NCBI GenBank assembly: GCA_015655015.1
Contig: JAATFV010000064.1
Span: 1-52,396, forward strand
Source: Chitinophagales bacterium
GTDB lineage: Bacteria > Bacteroidota > Bacteroidia > Chitinophagales > Chitinophagaceae
Direction of reading: 5' to 3'
Length of the DNA: 52,396 nucleotides
Part shown: positions 16,991 through 24,046 of the stretch, piece after piece
How the letters are laid out: every line of letters starts with the position of its first letter
Position numbering within the stretch: the first letter of the stretch is position 1
Position numbers and translations under genes: made by a program
Notes under the pieces: model-generated
What the model was told of the DNA's origin: nothing
Databases searched by the model: none
Seen by the model: only the letters and a program-made list of their open reading frames with translations

Positions 16991-17112
16991 TGACTGCGGG
17001 AATTTGTCACCTGCGTGTTAAAAACCGGCAAACAGCCTACCATTTTGATAGACTTTATGGGAAAGAGCGCCTTTTTTTATTAAATTGCTCTTTCACTTTT
17101 AACCTGGCCTTT

Positions 17113-18519
17113 ATGGTACGCATTCTTTCGGCGGCAATTTTTCTGATGAATCTCTTTACGGCAGCGCCTGTGATGGCTGATACGGCAGTGCCTGTGACGG
17201 CAGCGTTCCGGCCTGATCGCCAACTCCGCAACGGGCCCTGGCGGGCAATTCTGGCGCGAAAGGATGGGGCAGAGATCGTCTTCAATTTTGAGGTGAAGGA
17301 CAGCGCCGGGAAAAAGGTCCTCTACATCCGGAATGCGGATGAGCGCTTGTTGGTGGATGATATAATTATACAGGGAGATTCCGTGCTGATCCGGTTGCCG
17401 TTTTTCGAATCCCAGTTCAGGGCTGTTCTGACGAAGGAGGGGAACCTGGAAGGGGTCTGGCTCAAGCGGGGGGCGGATAGTTATCAGTCCGTTCCCTTCC
17501 GGGCTGTTTATGGAGAATCCTTTCGGTTTGCTGTTGTGGGATTAACTGGTTCGGGGAAAGTTGTTGGTGCCGGGAGTGCTGCCGGCACGGGAGAAGGCTC
17601 CGGGATGGGGGGAACTGCCGGTGTTACGGGAAAGTCCAGCCATTCGGGAAAGTCTGCCCTTCCGGGCGGATGGAGCGGCCCGAATGTTTCGGGGCGCTGG
17701 AGGGCGGTCTTCCGGACGACGGATGGCAAGGATACTACTTTACGGATCGGGGAGTTTGAACAGAAAGGGCAACGGGTAACAGGCACTTTTCTGGATGTGG
17801 GGGGCGATCTCCGCTACCTGGAGGGGATGGTTACGGAGGATAGTCTGAAACTTTCCTGTTTTGACGGAGGGCATGCCTATTTATTTACGGCGCGTATCGG
17901 GGGAGATTCCCAGTTGTCGGGAGGCCGGATGTTTGCAGGAGCGACGGGTTATGAGACATGGGCGGCGGATAAGGATGCCAACGCGAAATTGCCTTCTGCC
18001 TTCACCATTACAAAATGGAAGAAGGAGACAGGTCCGCTGCGTTTTACTTTCCGGGACATCGATGGGAAGACGGTATCGCTGGGAGACGAACGTTTTAAAG
18101 GGAAGGTGGTGTTGGTGCAGATCATGGGCAGCTGGTGTCCGAATTGTATGGATGAGACCCGCTTCCTCAGCGGCTTTTACAACGAATATAAAAATAAGGG
18201 GGTGGAGATCGTCGGGCTGGCGTACGAACGCAGCACGGATTTTGTCCGCTCGCAAAATAGTCTTCGCAGTTTCCAGCAGCGATTCCAGGTAAAATATCCT
18301 ATGCTGATCACCGGGGTGAGCGTGGGGGATCCGGAGCGTACGGAAAAGACCTTACCGCAGCTGGAGAAGATCCTGAATTTTCCTACCACGATATTTGTGG
18401 GTAGGAAGGGGGAGATCGAAAAGATCCATACGGGCTTTAGCGGCCCGGGGACGGGGGTGCATTATGAGGAGGAGAAGAAAGCTTTTTATAAGACGGTGGA
18501 TGGGTTGCTGGAGCAATGA
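17113..18519 (+). CDS. TlpA-like thioredoxin with duplicated beta-domains
   Basis: A 468-residue exported thiol-disulfide protein. The ATG at 17113 is chosen because it opens a good signal peptide (MVRILSAAIFLMN... ending at VMA). Two similar beta-rich segments follow (about 35-135 and 195-290), each containing a W-R-A-(I/V) motif near the start. They are joined by a Gly/Ser/Ala-rich linker (about 140-190). The C-terminal TlpA/AhpC-type thioredoxin domain has active site WCPNC (Cys342, Cys345) and the cis-Pro segment FPTTIFV. It probably reduces or isomerises disulfides, or matures cytochromes, in the periplasm. The linker looks like an expansion of low-complexity sequence. Confidence 0.85.
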   Translation: MVRILSAAIFLMNLFTAAPVMADTAVPVTAAFRPDRQLRNGPWRAILARKDGAEIVFNFEVKDSAGKKVLYIRNADERLLVDDIIIQGDSVLIRLPFFESQFRAVLTKEGNLEGVWLKRGADSYQSVPFRAVYGESFRFAVVGLTGSGKVVGAGSAAGTGEGSGMGGTAGVTGKSSHSGKSALPGGWSGPNVSGRWRAVFRTTDGKDTTLRIGEFEQKGQRVTGTFLDVGGDLRYLEGMVTEDSLKLSCFDGGHAYLFTARIGGDSQLSGGRMFAGATGYETWAADKDANAKLPSAFTITKWKKETGPLRFTFRDIDGKTVSLGDERFKGKVVLVQIMGSWCPNCMDETRFLSGFYNEYKNKGVEIVGLAYERSTDFVRSQNSLRSFQQRFQVKYPMLITGVSVGDPERTEKTLPQLEKILNFPTTIFVGRKGEIEKIHTGFSGPGTGVHYEEEKKAFYKTVDGLLEQ

Positions 18520-18620
18520 GCCGCGGGCAGGCGCGCATGGATGGCCGATTGAATGATGGGGAGGATGGCCGGTGCAGTGATGCGGGCGAACTGCGGGAGG
18601 TTTTGTTTTGGTGGCGGGGC

Positions 18621-19289
18621 TTATTTCCACAGAACAGTTCCTATATATTTTGATTGTTCGACAAATCCCATATACCGGGAGTCCTGGGTATTCTCCCGGT
18701 TATCTCCCAGAACGAAGAACTTACCGGCCGGTACGCGGATCGGCCCGAGATGATCCCGGTTCCAATTTTTTTTGTATACCCGGAAAATAGCTTCTTCCCG
18801 CATTCCGGGGGGCAGGATATATCTTTCACAAGGTAATTGGCTGCGTTGTACATACTTATCCTCTAAAGGGGCATATAAGGTATCGGGATAGGGGGGAATG
18901 GTGTAAGAAAGGGCCCGGTCAAAGACGATCCCGGTAGTATCTTTTTTGTCGATTTTATAAATATGCATCAGGGAAAGGTGCTGATCTTCATTTTTTCCGT
19001 TGACGAATAATGTACCGGCCCTGATCTCAATGGTATCACCCGGAAGGCCACAAAGCCGGTGGGTCCATATGCCAGGTCCGGTGTCCGGTGTTACGACCCG
19101 GTAACACAGATAACGAAGCCGGCGGGGTTTTAGAAGGTTGGATGTAAAGAAGAATTGGCCGGGTTTAAGCGTCGGTCGGTTGACGGAGCTGGTTACCGAA
19201 AAGAATTGAAGCGCAAGAGTGACCCTGCCTAGTATCCAAAGGGCGATAACGAGGCCGGATGCGACGCAGGCAATGATTAGGGGTTTCAA
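18621..19289 (-). CDS. Signal-peptidase-I-like (S26) protein, apparently lacking catalytic residues
   Basis: A 222-residue protein with one N-terminal membrane helix and the S26 fold: box B-like NRPTLKPGQ, box D GLPGDTIEI, and box E GDNRENTQDSRY (195-206). Active enzymes have Ser-Met-x-Pro-Thr in box B; here the order is SSVNRPT (34-40), so the position three before Pro39 is Val36, not Ser. The general-base Lys that normally precedes Arg in box D is His77 (THRLCGLPGD). The fold is kept while both members of the Ser/Lys dyad are missing or displaced. Staphylococcal SpsA is a known inactive paralogue of this kind. An unusual active site using Ser34 or Ser35 cannot be excluded. Confidence 0.8.
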   Translation of the reverse strand: MKPLIIACVASGLVIALWILGRVTLALQFFSVTSSVNRPTLKPGQFFFTSNLLKPRRLRYLCYRVVTPDTGPGIWTHRLCGLPGDTIEIRAGTLFVNGKNEDQHLSLMHIYKIDKKDTTGIVFDRALSYTIPPYPDTLYAPLEDKYVQRSQLPCERYILPPGMREEAIFRVYKKNWNRDHLGPIRVPAGKFFVLGDNRENTQDSRYMGFVEQSKYIGTVLWK

Positions 19290-19321
19290 TGTTACGGGTT
19301 ATACAGGTATTAGGGTTCTGC

Positions 19322-19351
19322 CAAATTATGCAAGTTCTTCAAGACTACAAA
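19322..19351 (-). promoter_or_regulatory. Candidate promoter for the S26-like gene
   Basis: On the minus strand TTTG (19351-19348) is followed after 19 bases by TAATTTG (19328-19322), close to the TTTG / TAnnTTTG pair of Bacteroidota primary promoters and one base short in the second box. The start codon lies 33 bases downstream. Confidence 0.4.
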
Positions 19352-19458
19352 TAGGTCCGGAAATAAATTAAACAGGGGGGTGGGGAAATGTGGAAAGCCC
19401 AGGGATTCCTGTGGAAAGGTTAGCCGGTCACCGACAGAAATTTCAGTAAATTGCACCC

Positions 19459-20274
19459 ATGCAACAATACCTGGATCTACTGCAGCATATCCTTGATAAA
19501 GGGGTGTCCAAGACGGATCGTACCGGGACCGGCACCCTCAGCTGTTTTGGCTACCAGATGCGGTTTGACCTGGCCGAAGGGTTCCCGCTGGTGACCACTA
19601 AAAAACTGCATCTGAAAAGCATTATTTATGAATTGCTCTGGTTCCTGCGGGGTGATACGAATATAAAATACTTAAAAGAGCATGGGGTCAGCATCTGGGA
19701 TGAATGGGCTGATGCGAATGGCGACCTGGGTCCTGTATATGGCAAACAATGGCGTAGCTGGGAAGGCGCTGATGGGCAGGTGGTGGACCAGATCACGCAG
19801 GTGATCGAACAGATCAAAAAAACGCCGGATAGCCGCCGTCTGCTCGTGAGCGCCTGGAATGTGGCGGACCTGCCGGATATGGCCCTGATGCCCTGTCATA
19901 TTATTTTCCAGTTCTATGTGGCTCCTCCAACGTCCGCGGGCGGCCCGGGAAAGCTGAGCTGCCAGCTGTATCAACGCAGCGCCGATTCCTTTCTGGGCGT
20001 TCCTTTTAACATTGCCAGTTATGCGCTGCTGACTTTAATGGTGGCGCAGGTATGCGGGCTGGAGCCGGGTGAGTTCATTCATACGTTCGGCGACGTACAT
20101 CTTTATAACAATCACCTTGAGCAGGCCCGGCTGCAATTGACCCGGACGCCCTTTCCGTTACCTGTTATGAAGCTCAACCCGGCCGTGAAAGATATTTTCG
20201 GGTTCCGGTTCGAGGATTTCACCCTGGAAAACTACCAGAGCCATCCGGCGATCAAGGCGCCTGTGGCTGTGTGA
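19459..20274 (+). CDS. thyA: Thymidylate synthase
   Basis: Makes dTMP from dUMP using methylene-tetrahydrofolate, releasing dihydrofolate that the nearby folA product recycles. The 271-residue protein is a standard ThyA: RTGTGTLS at 21-28, catalytic Cys146 in MPCHIIF (the same number as in E. coli), the [12 protein letters not shown] motif and a GDVHLYNNH segment. A short Gly/Pro-rich insertion (about 156-164) follows the catalytic strand. In many bacteria folA follows directly; here about 2.1 kb of AT-rich sequence with two foreign-looking genes intervenes. A GC-rich hairpin element starts at the base after the stop codon. Confidence 0.98.
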   Translation: MQQYLDLLQHILDKGVSKTDRTGTGTLSCFGYQMRFDLAEGFPLVTTKKLHLKSIIYELLWFLRGDTNIKYLKEHGVSIWDEWADANGDLGPVYGKQWRSWEGADGQVVDQITQVIEQIKKTPDSRRLLVSAWNVADLPDMALMPCHIIFQFYVAPPTSAGGPGKLSCQLYQRSADSFLGVPFNIASYALLTLMVAQVCGLEPGEFIHTFGDVHLYNNHLEQARLQLTRTPFPLPVMKLNPAVKDIFGFRFEDFTLENYQSHPAIKAPVAV

Positions 20275-20302
20275 TCCCCCACCCCCCCTAAGGGGGGAGA
20301 CT
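20275..20302. repeat. GC-rich REP-like hairpin, copy 1 (after thyA)
   Basis: A C-run, the palindromic core CCCCCCTAAGGGGGG and a short tail. The reverse complement matches the copy at 23037-23063 (CTCCCCCTTTAGGGGG then a TGGGGG run). It lies directly after the thyA stop codon and may terminate transcription. It marks the left edge of the AT-rich insertion. Confidence 0.65.
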
Positions 20303-20344
20303 TTCACCCACCGGAGAGGTCCCGAATACCTAAATCCGCTAACA

Positions 20345-20364
20345 TATTTTTGGGTATTTTTGGG
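20345..20364 (+). promoter_or_regulatory. Two tandem TAnnTTTG boxes before the ATPase gene
   Basis: TATTTTTGGG occurs twice in a row (20345-20354, 20355-20364). Each copy contains a perfect TAnnTTTG (-7) box of Bacteroidota promoters, 18-28 bases before the ATPase ATG. No clear TTTG box is seen at the expected upstream distance. The cassette may therefore carry its own, perhaps weak or activator-dependent, promoter. Confidence 0.4.
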
Positions 20365-20379
20365 AACAGTAAATTTCTA

Positions 20380-21612
20380 ATGTTTGTGATAAAAGAAATA
20401 AAGATTGCTAATTTCAAGTCTGTTCAAGAATTAAGTCTTCCTCTTAGCCGGTTTAATGTACTAATTGGTTCAAATGGCTCTGGCAAGTCCAATATTTTAG
20501 AAGCAATTGCATTTGGAGCCGCAGCATCAGGGGATAAACTTGATAATGAATTTCTTGGTTCAAGAGGCATCAGAACTTCTGACTCAAGATTAATGAAGAG
20601 TGCCTTTTCGTCTGAGCTTCTTTCAAAACCCGTTAAATTAGAGTTCGGGGTAGAGGAAGAAACGCTTTCTTTTACGATTGAAGAAGAAGAGAAACCTATT
20701 CTGAAATGGAGCGTACAAGAAAAAAAAATACTTGAGGAATCTATAAAATCCGCATTAATTTCAGTTTATAGTGAGGGTTTTGACGATATTAAAGCGAAAG
20801 AATTTGGTTTTACAGAAGAAGTTTTGCAAAGGCAACGGACCCATTCATTACAATTGCAACATTTGCTTCGGAATGGAGACAACGAATCTTTAAATAAGTG
20901 GGTTCGAGCCGCTTTGGGAGATCTTCGTTTCGATGAATTGTATAAACAAGGATATTATAATGAGCTGTTAGCCAATTTTATAATTTATAGTCCTGAAATC
21001 AGTTCTTTAAGAAAATTCGAAGAAGAAAGCCAAATCAAACCTCTAGGCATAAAAGGGGAAGGGCTTTTTAACCTGCTGCAAATTTTTAATGAAAGTTATG
21101 GTGCTGAAACTATTAATGAATTAAAGAAATACCTGAATGTAATCGAATGGTTTGACGACTTTGAGGCAGTGTCTGATCGAACTACCGGAAGAAAGAACCT
21201 GGTGATTAAGGACCGATATATTCCAGATATATCATTAAATCAAAATAATGTTAACGAGGGTTTCTTATTTTTGCTCTTTTATATTTCTTTAATTGTTAGT
21301 AAAGAAACTCCATCCTTTTTTGCCATAGATAATATCGAGGCTTCTTTCCATCCCAAACTTTGTAAAGATCTGACTGAAAATTTAATACAATTGTGTAATC
21401 ATCACAATAAACAACTCATTTTAACTACCCATAATCCTTTTGTTTTGGATGGTTTAGACCTTAATGACAGCAATCAAAGCCTTTTCGTTGTCAGAAGAAA
21501 TTCTGAAGGAGAGACTATTGTAGATAAAATTGATAAACAACCTAAAAACATAAAGCTATCTGAGGCCTGGATGCGGGGATATATAGGGGGACAACCAGAA
21601 ACTATAGACTAA
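20380..21612 (+). CDS. AAA (AAA15/21, OLD-like) ATPase of a predicted defence pair
   Basis: A 410-residue ABC/SMC-type ATPase. The ATG at 20380 opens with KEIKIANFKSVQEL, the usual first strand of AAA15/21 proteins; a TTG 30 bases earlier is less likely. Walker A is GSNGSGKS (30-37). A charged helical middle part (about 85-260) corresponds to the coiled-coil or insertion region. Walker B reads AIDNIEASFHP (Asp317, Asn318, Ile319, Glu320), and the H-loop is TTHNPF with His351. The usual Asp-Glu pair is Asp-Asn here. The stop codon overlaps the ATG of the TOPRIM gene (TAATG). Such ATPase + TOPRIM pairs include the PARIS (AriA/AriB) and AbiL/RloAB groups; I infer an anti-phage role but cannot assign the type. 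Confidence 0.85.
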   Translation: MFVIKEIKIANFKSVQELSLPLSRFNVLIGSNGSGKSNILEAIAFGAAASGDKLDNEFLGSRGIRTSDSRLMKSAFSSELLSKPVKLEFGVEEETLSFTIEEEEKPILKWSVQEKKILEESIKSALISVYSEGFDDIKAKEFGFTEEVLQRQRTHSLQLQHLLRNGDNESLNKWVRAALGDLRFDELYKQGYYNELLANFIIYSPEISSLRKFEEESQIKPLGIKGEGLFNLLQIFNESYGAETINELKKYLNVIEWFDDFEAVSDRTTGRKNLVIKDRYIPDISLNQNNVNEGFLFLLFYISLIVSKETPSFFAIDNIEASFHPKLCKDLTENLIQLCNHHNKQLILTTHNPFVLDGLDLNDSNQSLFVVRRNSEGETIVDKIDKQPKNIKLSEAWMRGYIGGQPETID

Positions 21613-22346
21613 TGCGATTTGCAACTGTTAGTGAGGGTAAAACGGATTATATAGTATTAAGAAATCTATTGGTGGGGTTTTGGGGCGATAAGAATCTGCC
21701 AGTAGCAAGAATTCTTCCTGAAGCCGACGAGCCAGTTGGATGGGGGAATTTATTGAATTATTTATCTACAGATAAGTTTAGAGCGATTTTTGAGTTTAAT
21801 GATTATGTCATCGTTCAAATCGACGCTGATAAATGTGAAGAGTGGGGAGATGGCTTACAGCAAATTGGCGCGGATTCTTCAAAAATTGATCTTTTCGTGC
21901 AGGATATTAAGAATGTCCTGATCAGAAGGATTGGAGAGGTTTTTTATAATACTAATAAGGGGAGGATTCTATTTGCCATTAGTGTTCAGGATATAGAATG
22001 TTGGCTTCTTCCTTTTAATGCAACTCTTTCGGCGCATTATTCAAAAATGGTAGGTTGTGGAAAAGCTTTAGAATATATCCTAACGCCTCGGGGAATATCT
22101 CTGAATCAAAAGAATTATAATGATGGAAAACATTATGATGAACTTTCTAAGGGAATGAAAAAGAGTAAGGAATTAATGCAGAAATGTATATTAAATCCTA
22201 GTCTTAGAATTTTTGTTGATACTCTTTTAAGTTTTTTTCCACCATCGGCAGTTCAACAAAATAAGACCCTAGACGATTTTACTTTGGATGATCCTAATAT
22301 TCTTCCACCCTTTTTGTCAGATCAAAGCACAAAACCAAGCGAATAG
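21612..22346 (+). CDS. TOPRIM-domain effector candidate paired with the ATPase
   Basis: A 244-residue protein translationally coupled to the ATPase by a one-base TAATG overlap. It begins with TVSEGKTDYIVL, the acidic TOPRIM motif (Glu8, Asp12). It continues with VIVQIDADKCEEW (Asp71-x-Asp73) and SVQDIECWLLP (Glu129), resembling the DUF4276 / RloB / OLD-type TOPRIM families. These bind Mg2+ and often cleave nucleic acid. The C-terminal part (about 140-244) is helical without a recognised domain. Inference: the ATPase senses or restrains and this protein is the toxic effector. Exact family and target (DNA or tRNA) are not shown by the sequence. Confidence 0.75.
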   Translation: MRFATVSEGKTDYIVLRNLLVGFWGDKNLPVARILPEADEPVGWGNLLNYLSTDKFRAIFEFNDYVIVQIDADKCEEWGDGLQQIGADSSKIDLFVQDIKNVLIRRIGEVFYNTNKGRILFAISVQDIECWLLPFNATLSAHYSKMVGCGKALEYILTPRGISLNQKNYNDGKHYDELSKGMKKSKELMQKCILNPSLRIFVDTLLSFFPPSAVQQNKTLDDFTLDDPNILPPFLSDQSTKPSE

Positions 22347-22424
22347 AATATTTATGAGCTATATATATTATTATTAATGTATGTATTCTTCTTTTTTTAA
22401 AAGAATCAAATATTCATCAGATTT

Positions 22425-22928
22425 ATGATAATTAGTCTAATCGCGGCAGCCAGCACTAATAATGTAATCGGTAAGGACAATCGGCTGCTCTGGAATTTGC
22501 CGAATGACATGAAATTTTTTAAGAATACCACCTGGGGCATGCCGGTAGTAATGGGGCGGAAGACCTATGATGCCTTGGCGGGGCAGCCTTTGCCGGGAAG
22601 GTTCAATTTCGTGATTACCCGTAACAGGGATTGGGATCCGCATCATGAAAAAGTGAAAGTGGCCGATTCCCTGGGGGCAGCGATCCGGGAGGCCCGGGAG
22701 ACGGATTGCAAAGAGATATTTGTCATCGGAGGCGGGCAGATCTATCTGGAATCCATGGCGATCGCTGATAAAATATACCTGACCCGCGTACATACGCTCG
22801 TAGAGGGGGATGCCTGGTTCCCGGAGATCGACGAAAAGGAATGGAAATTGACCAGCAACCAGGATTTTCCTGTCGATGAAAAACATGCGTATGCATACAG
22901 CTTCCAGGTTTGGGAGCGCACCCCATAA
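22425..22928 (+). CDS. folA: Dihydrofolate reductase
   Basis: NADPH-dependent reduction of dihydrofolate to tetrahydrofolate. The 167 residues have the normal length. The substrate-binding acidic residue is Asp28 in LWNLPNDMKFF. NADPH motifs VVMGRKTYDAL and VIGGGQIYLESM are present, and the protein ends with a typical beta-strand (YSFQVWER). It shares a folate-dTMP cycle with thyA but is separated from it by the AT-rich cassette, so it must now be expressed from the cassette, by read-through, or from a promoter in the 78-base AT-rich stretch before its ATG. A GC-rich hairpin element follows its stop codon. Confidence 0.97.
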   Translation: MIISLIAAASTNNVIGKDNRLLWNLPNDMKFFKNTTWGMPVVMGRKTYDALAGQPLPGRFNFVITRNRDWDPHHEKVKVADSLGAAIREARETDCKEIFVIGGGQIYLESMAIADKIYLTRVHTLVEGDAWFPEIDEKEWKLTSNQDFPVDEKHAYAYSFQVWERTP

Positions 22929-22970
22929 CCCCACCCCGTACCCCCTGAAAGAGGAATAGAAAGGGGGAAT
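22929..22970. repeat. GC-rich REP-like hairpin, copy 2 (after folA)
   Basis: Read on the minus strand the element is CCCCCTTT, nine unpaired bases, then TTTCAGGGGG followed by further G-runs. These are the same arms and G-rich tail as copies 1 and 3 but with a larger loop. It begins right after the folA stop codon and has the orientation of copy 1. Confidence 0.55.
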
Positions 22971-23000
22971 TCTCCGGGGAGATTTCAGAAAAAAAATGAG

Positions 23001-23852
23001 ATGAACGCAATGAATCAAAATAGCGGAGAGTATCCAGACTCCCCCTTTAGGGGGCTGGGGGGCTATTCCCGTCTTCAGCTTGCTCAAAAATACGTACGAT
23101 ATTACCTGACTGCCTCCAACGGGAAAGGGCATGGGATTCATTCCCCTTTTGTTTTTGATTTTGTCCGCCGGGTGCTGAATGATGCCACACCTTATCCGGA
23201 GTATGCGTCCATTGAACGATTGCGGCGACAGCTGGAAAAGGACCGGGCTCTCTTGCAGATAGAGGACATGGGCGCCGGCTCGGCTGTGAATGCCACCCGG
23301 CAACGGAGCATTGGGGAACTTGCAAAACATGCGGCCAAGCCGGCTAAGCTGGGCCAGCTGCTTTTTCGCATAACACGATATTATCAGGCCGGGGCGATAC
23401 TGGAACTGGGGACTTCCCTGGGTTTGTCGACTGCGTACCTGGCTGCGGGGAAGGCTGAGGTATTTACGATCGAGGGAGCGCCGGCCGTTGCGGCGGTTGC
23501 GGAAAGAAATTTCCGGTCGCTGGGTGCGGAAAATATAGATCTGACGGTGGGTAATTTCGATGATGTGCTGGAGGCGACGCTGGACAGGGCTGGTATTGTT
23601 GACCTGGCTTTTGTTGACGGGAATCACCGGCTTGAGCCGACACTGCGTTATTTTAATTCGTTGATGCAGCGGTCATCCGCTTCTTCTGTGCTGATTTTTG
23701 ACGATATTCACTGGAGCCCGGAGATGGAAGAAGCCTGGGAATCGATCAAACAGGATAGCAGGGTATATCTTACGATCGATCTTTTTTTTATAGGGCTTGT
23801 TTTTTTTCGGGATGAATTCAAAGTGAAGCAGGATTTTATTATCCGGTTTTGA
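23001..23852 (+). CDS. Class I SAM-dependent methyltransferase
   Basis: A protein of up to 283 residues. SAM-binding motif I is LELGTSLGLS (about 134-143), followed by an acidic loop (FTIEG) and the metal-binding-like FVDGNHR (near 205) and IFDDIHWS segments of the O-methyltransferase 3 / catechol-methyltransferase-like group. The substrate is unknown. The core family sequence seems to start at SRLQLAQKYVRYYLT. The preceding residues include SPFRGLGG, which is the translation of a GC-rich repeat element (23037-23063). The ATG at 23001 is the only good start, so the repeat is probably translated as a non-native N-terminal extension, or translation starts at a non-ATG codon further in. Confidence 0.8.
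   Translation: MNAMNQNSGEYPDSPFRGLGGYSRLQLAQKYVRYYLTASNGKGHGIHSPFVFDFVRRVLNDATPYPEYASIERLRRQLEKDRALLQIEDMGAGSAVNATRQRSIGELAKHAAKPAKLGQLLFRITRYYQAGAILELGTSLGLSTAYLAAGKAEVFTIEGAPAVAAVAERNFRSLGAENIDLTVGNFDDVLEATLDRAGIVDLAFVDGNHRLEPTLRYFNSLMQRSSASSVLIFDDIHWSPEMEEAWESIKQDSRVYLTIDLFFIGLVFFRDEFKVKQDFIIRF
23037..23063. repeat. GC-rich REP-like hairpin, copy 3 (inside a coding N-terminus)
   Basis: GACTCCCCCTTTAGGGGG followed by CTGGGGGGC. The CCCCC-TTTA-GGGGG core is palindromic. Orientation is opposite to copies 1 and 2. It is read in frame as SPFRGLGG in the methyltransferase. Confidence 0.7.
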
Positions 23853-24046
23853 GGCTGTCAGGAAGGCAAGGAGGTAGGGGGCTGCGAAAGTACAGGCTGC
23901 CTGAAAGCAATACCGCCTGAAAATACAGCTTGCCCGAAAGCAGCGCCGCGTAAAAGAGCGGATTGTTGGTGGATGTTTTCCAACAAAAAGAACTAAGGGC
24001 GTGTAAGAAATATTGCGTAAATTAAGGGTGTAACTAACCCTCCACT

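Larger units (their letters stand above)
20303..22424 (+). other. AT-rich two-gene insertion between thyA and folA
   Basis: Base composition changes sharply at both ends. A hand count of 20401-20460 gives 20 G+C in 60, while 22561-22620 in folA gives 33 in 60. The block holds one promoter-like region, two overlapping genes and an AT-rich tail (22347-22424). I found no integrase, transposase, terminal inverted repeat or target duplication. It therefore looks like a small horizontally acquired cassette inserted by an unseen route. Confidence 0.7.

Noticed and set aside
16894..17112. TTG-started N-terminal extension of the TlpA protein
   Set aside because: It would put 73 low-complexity residues before a perfectly good signal peptide beginning at 17113.
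20275..22424. Attachment site or transposon ends around the ATPase-TOPRIM cassette
   Set aside because: I looked for matching direct or inverted repeats at the composition boundaries and found only the REP-like hairpins, which do not bracket it symmetrically.
22437..23627. Long minus-strand reading frame of 396 codons
   Set aside because: It is antisense to folA and the methyltransferase, both with clear family motifs. Its translation is rich in Arg, Pro, Gln and His with no recognisable domain.
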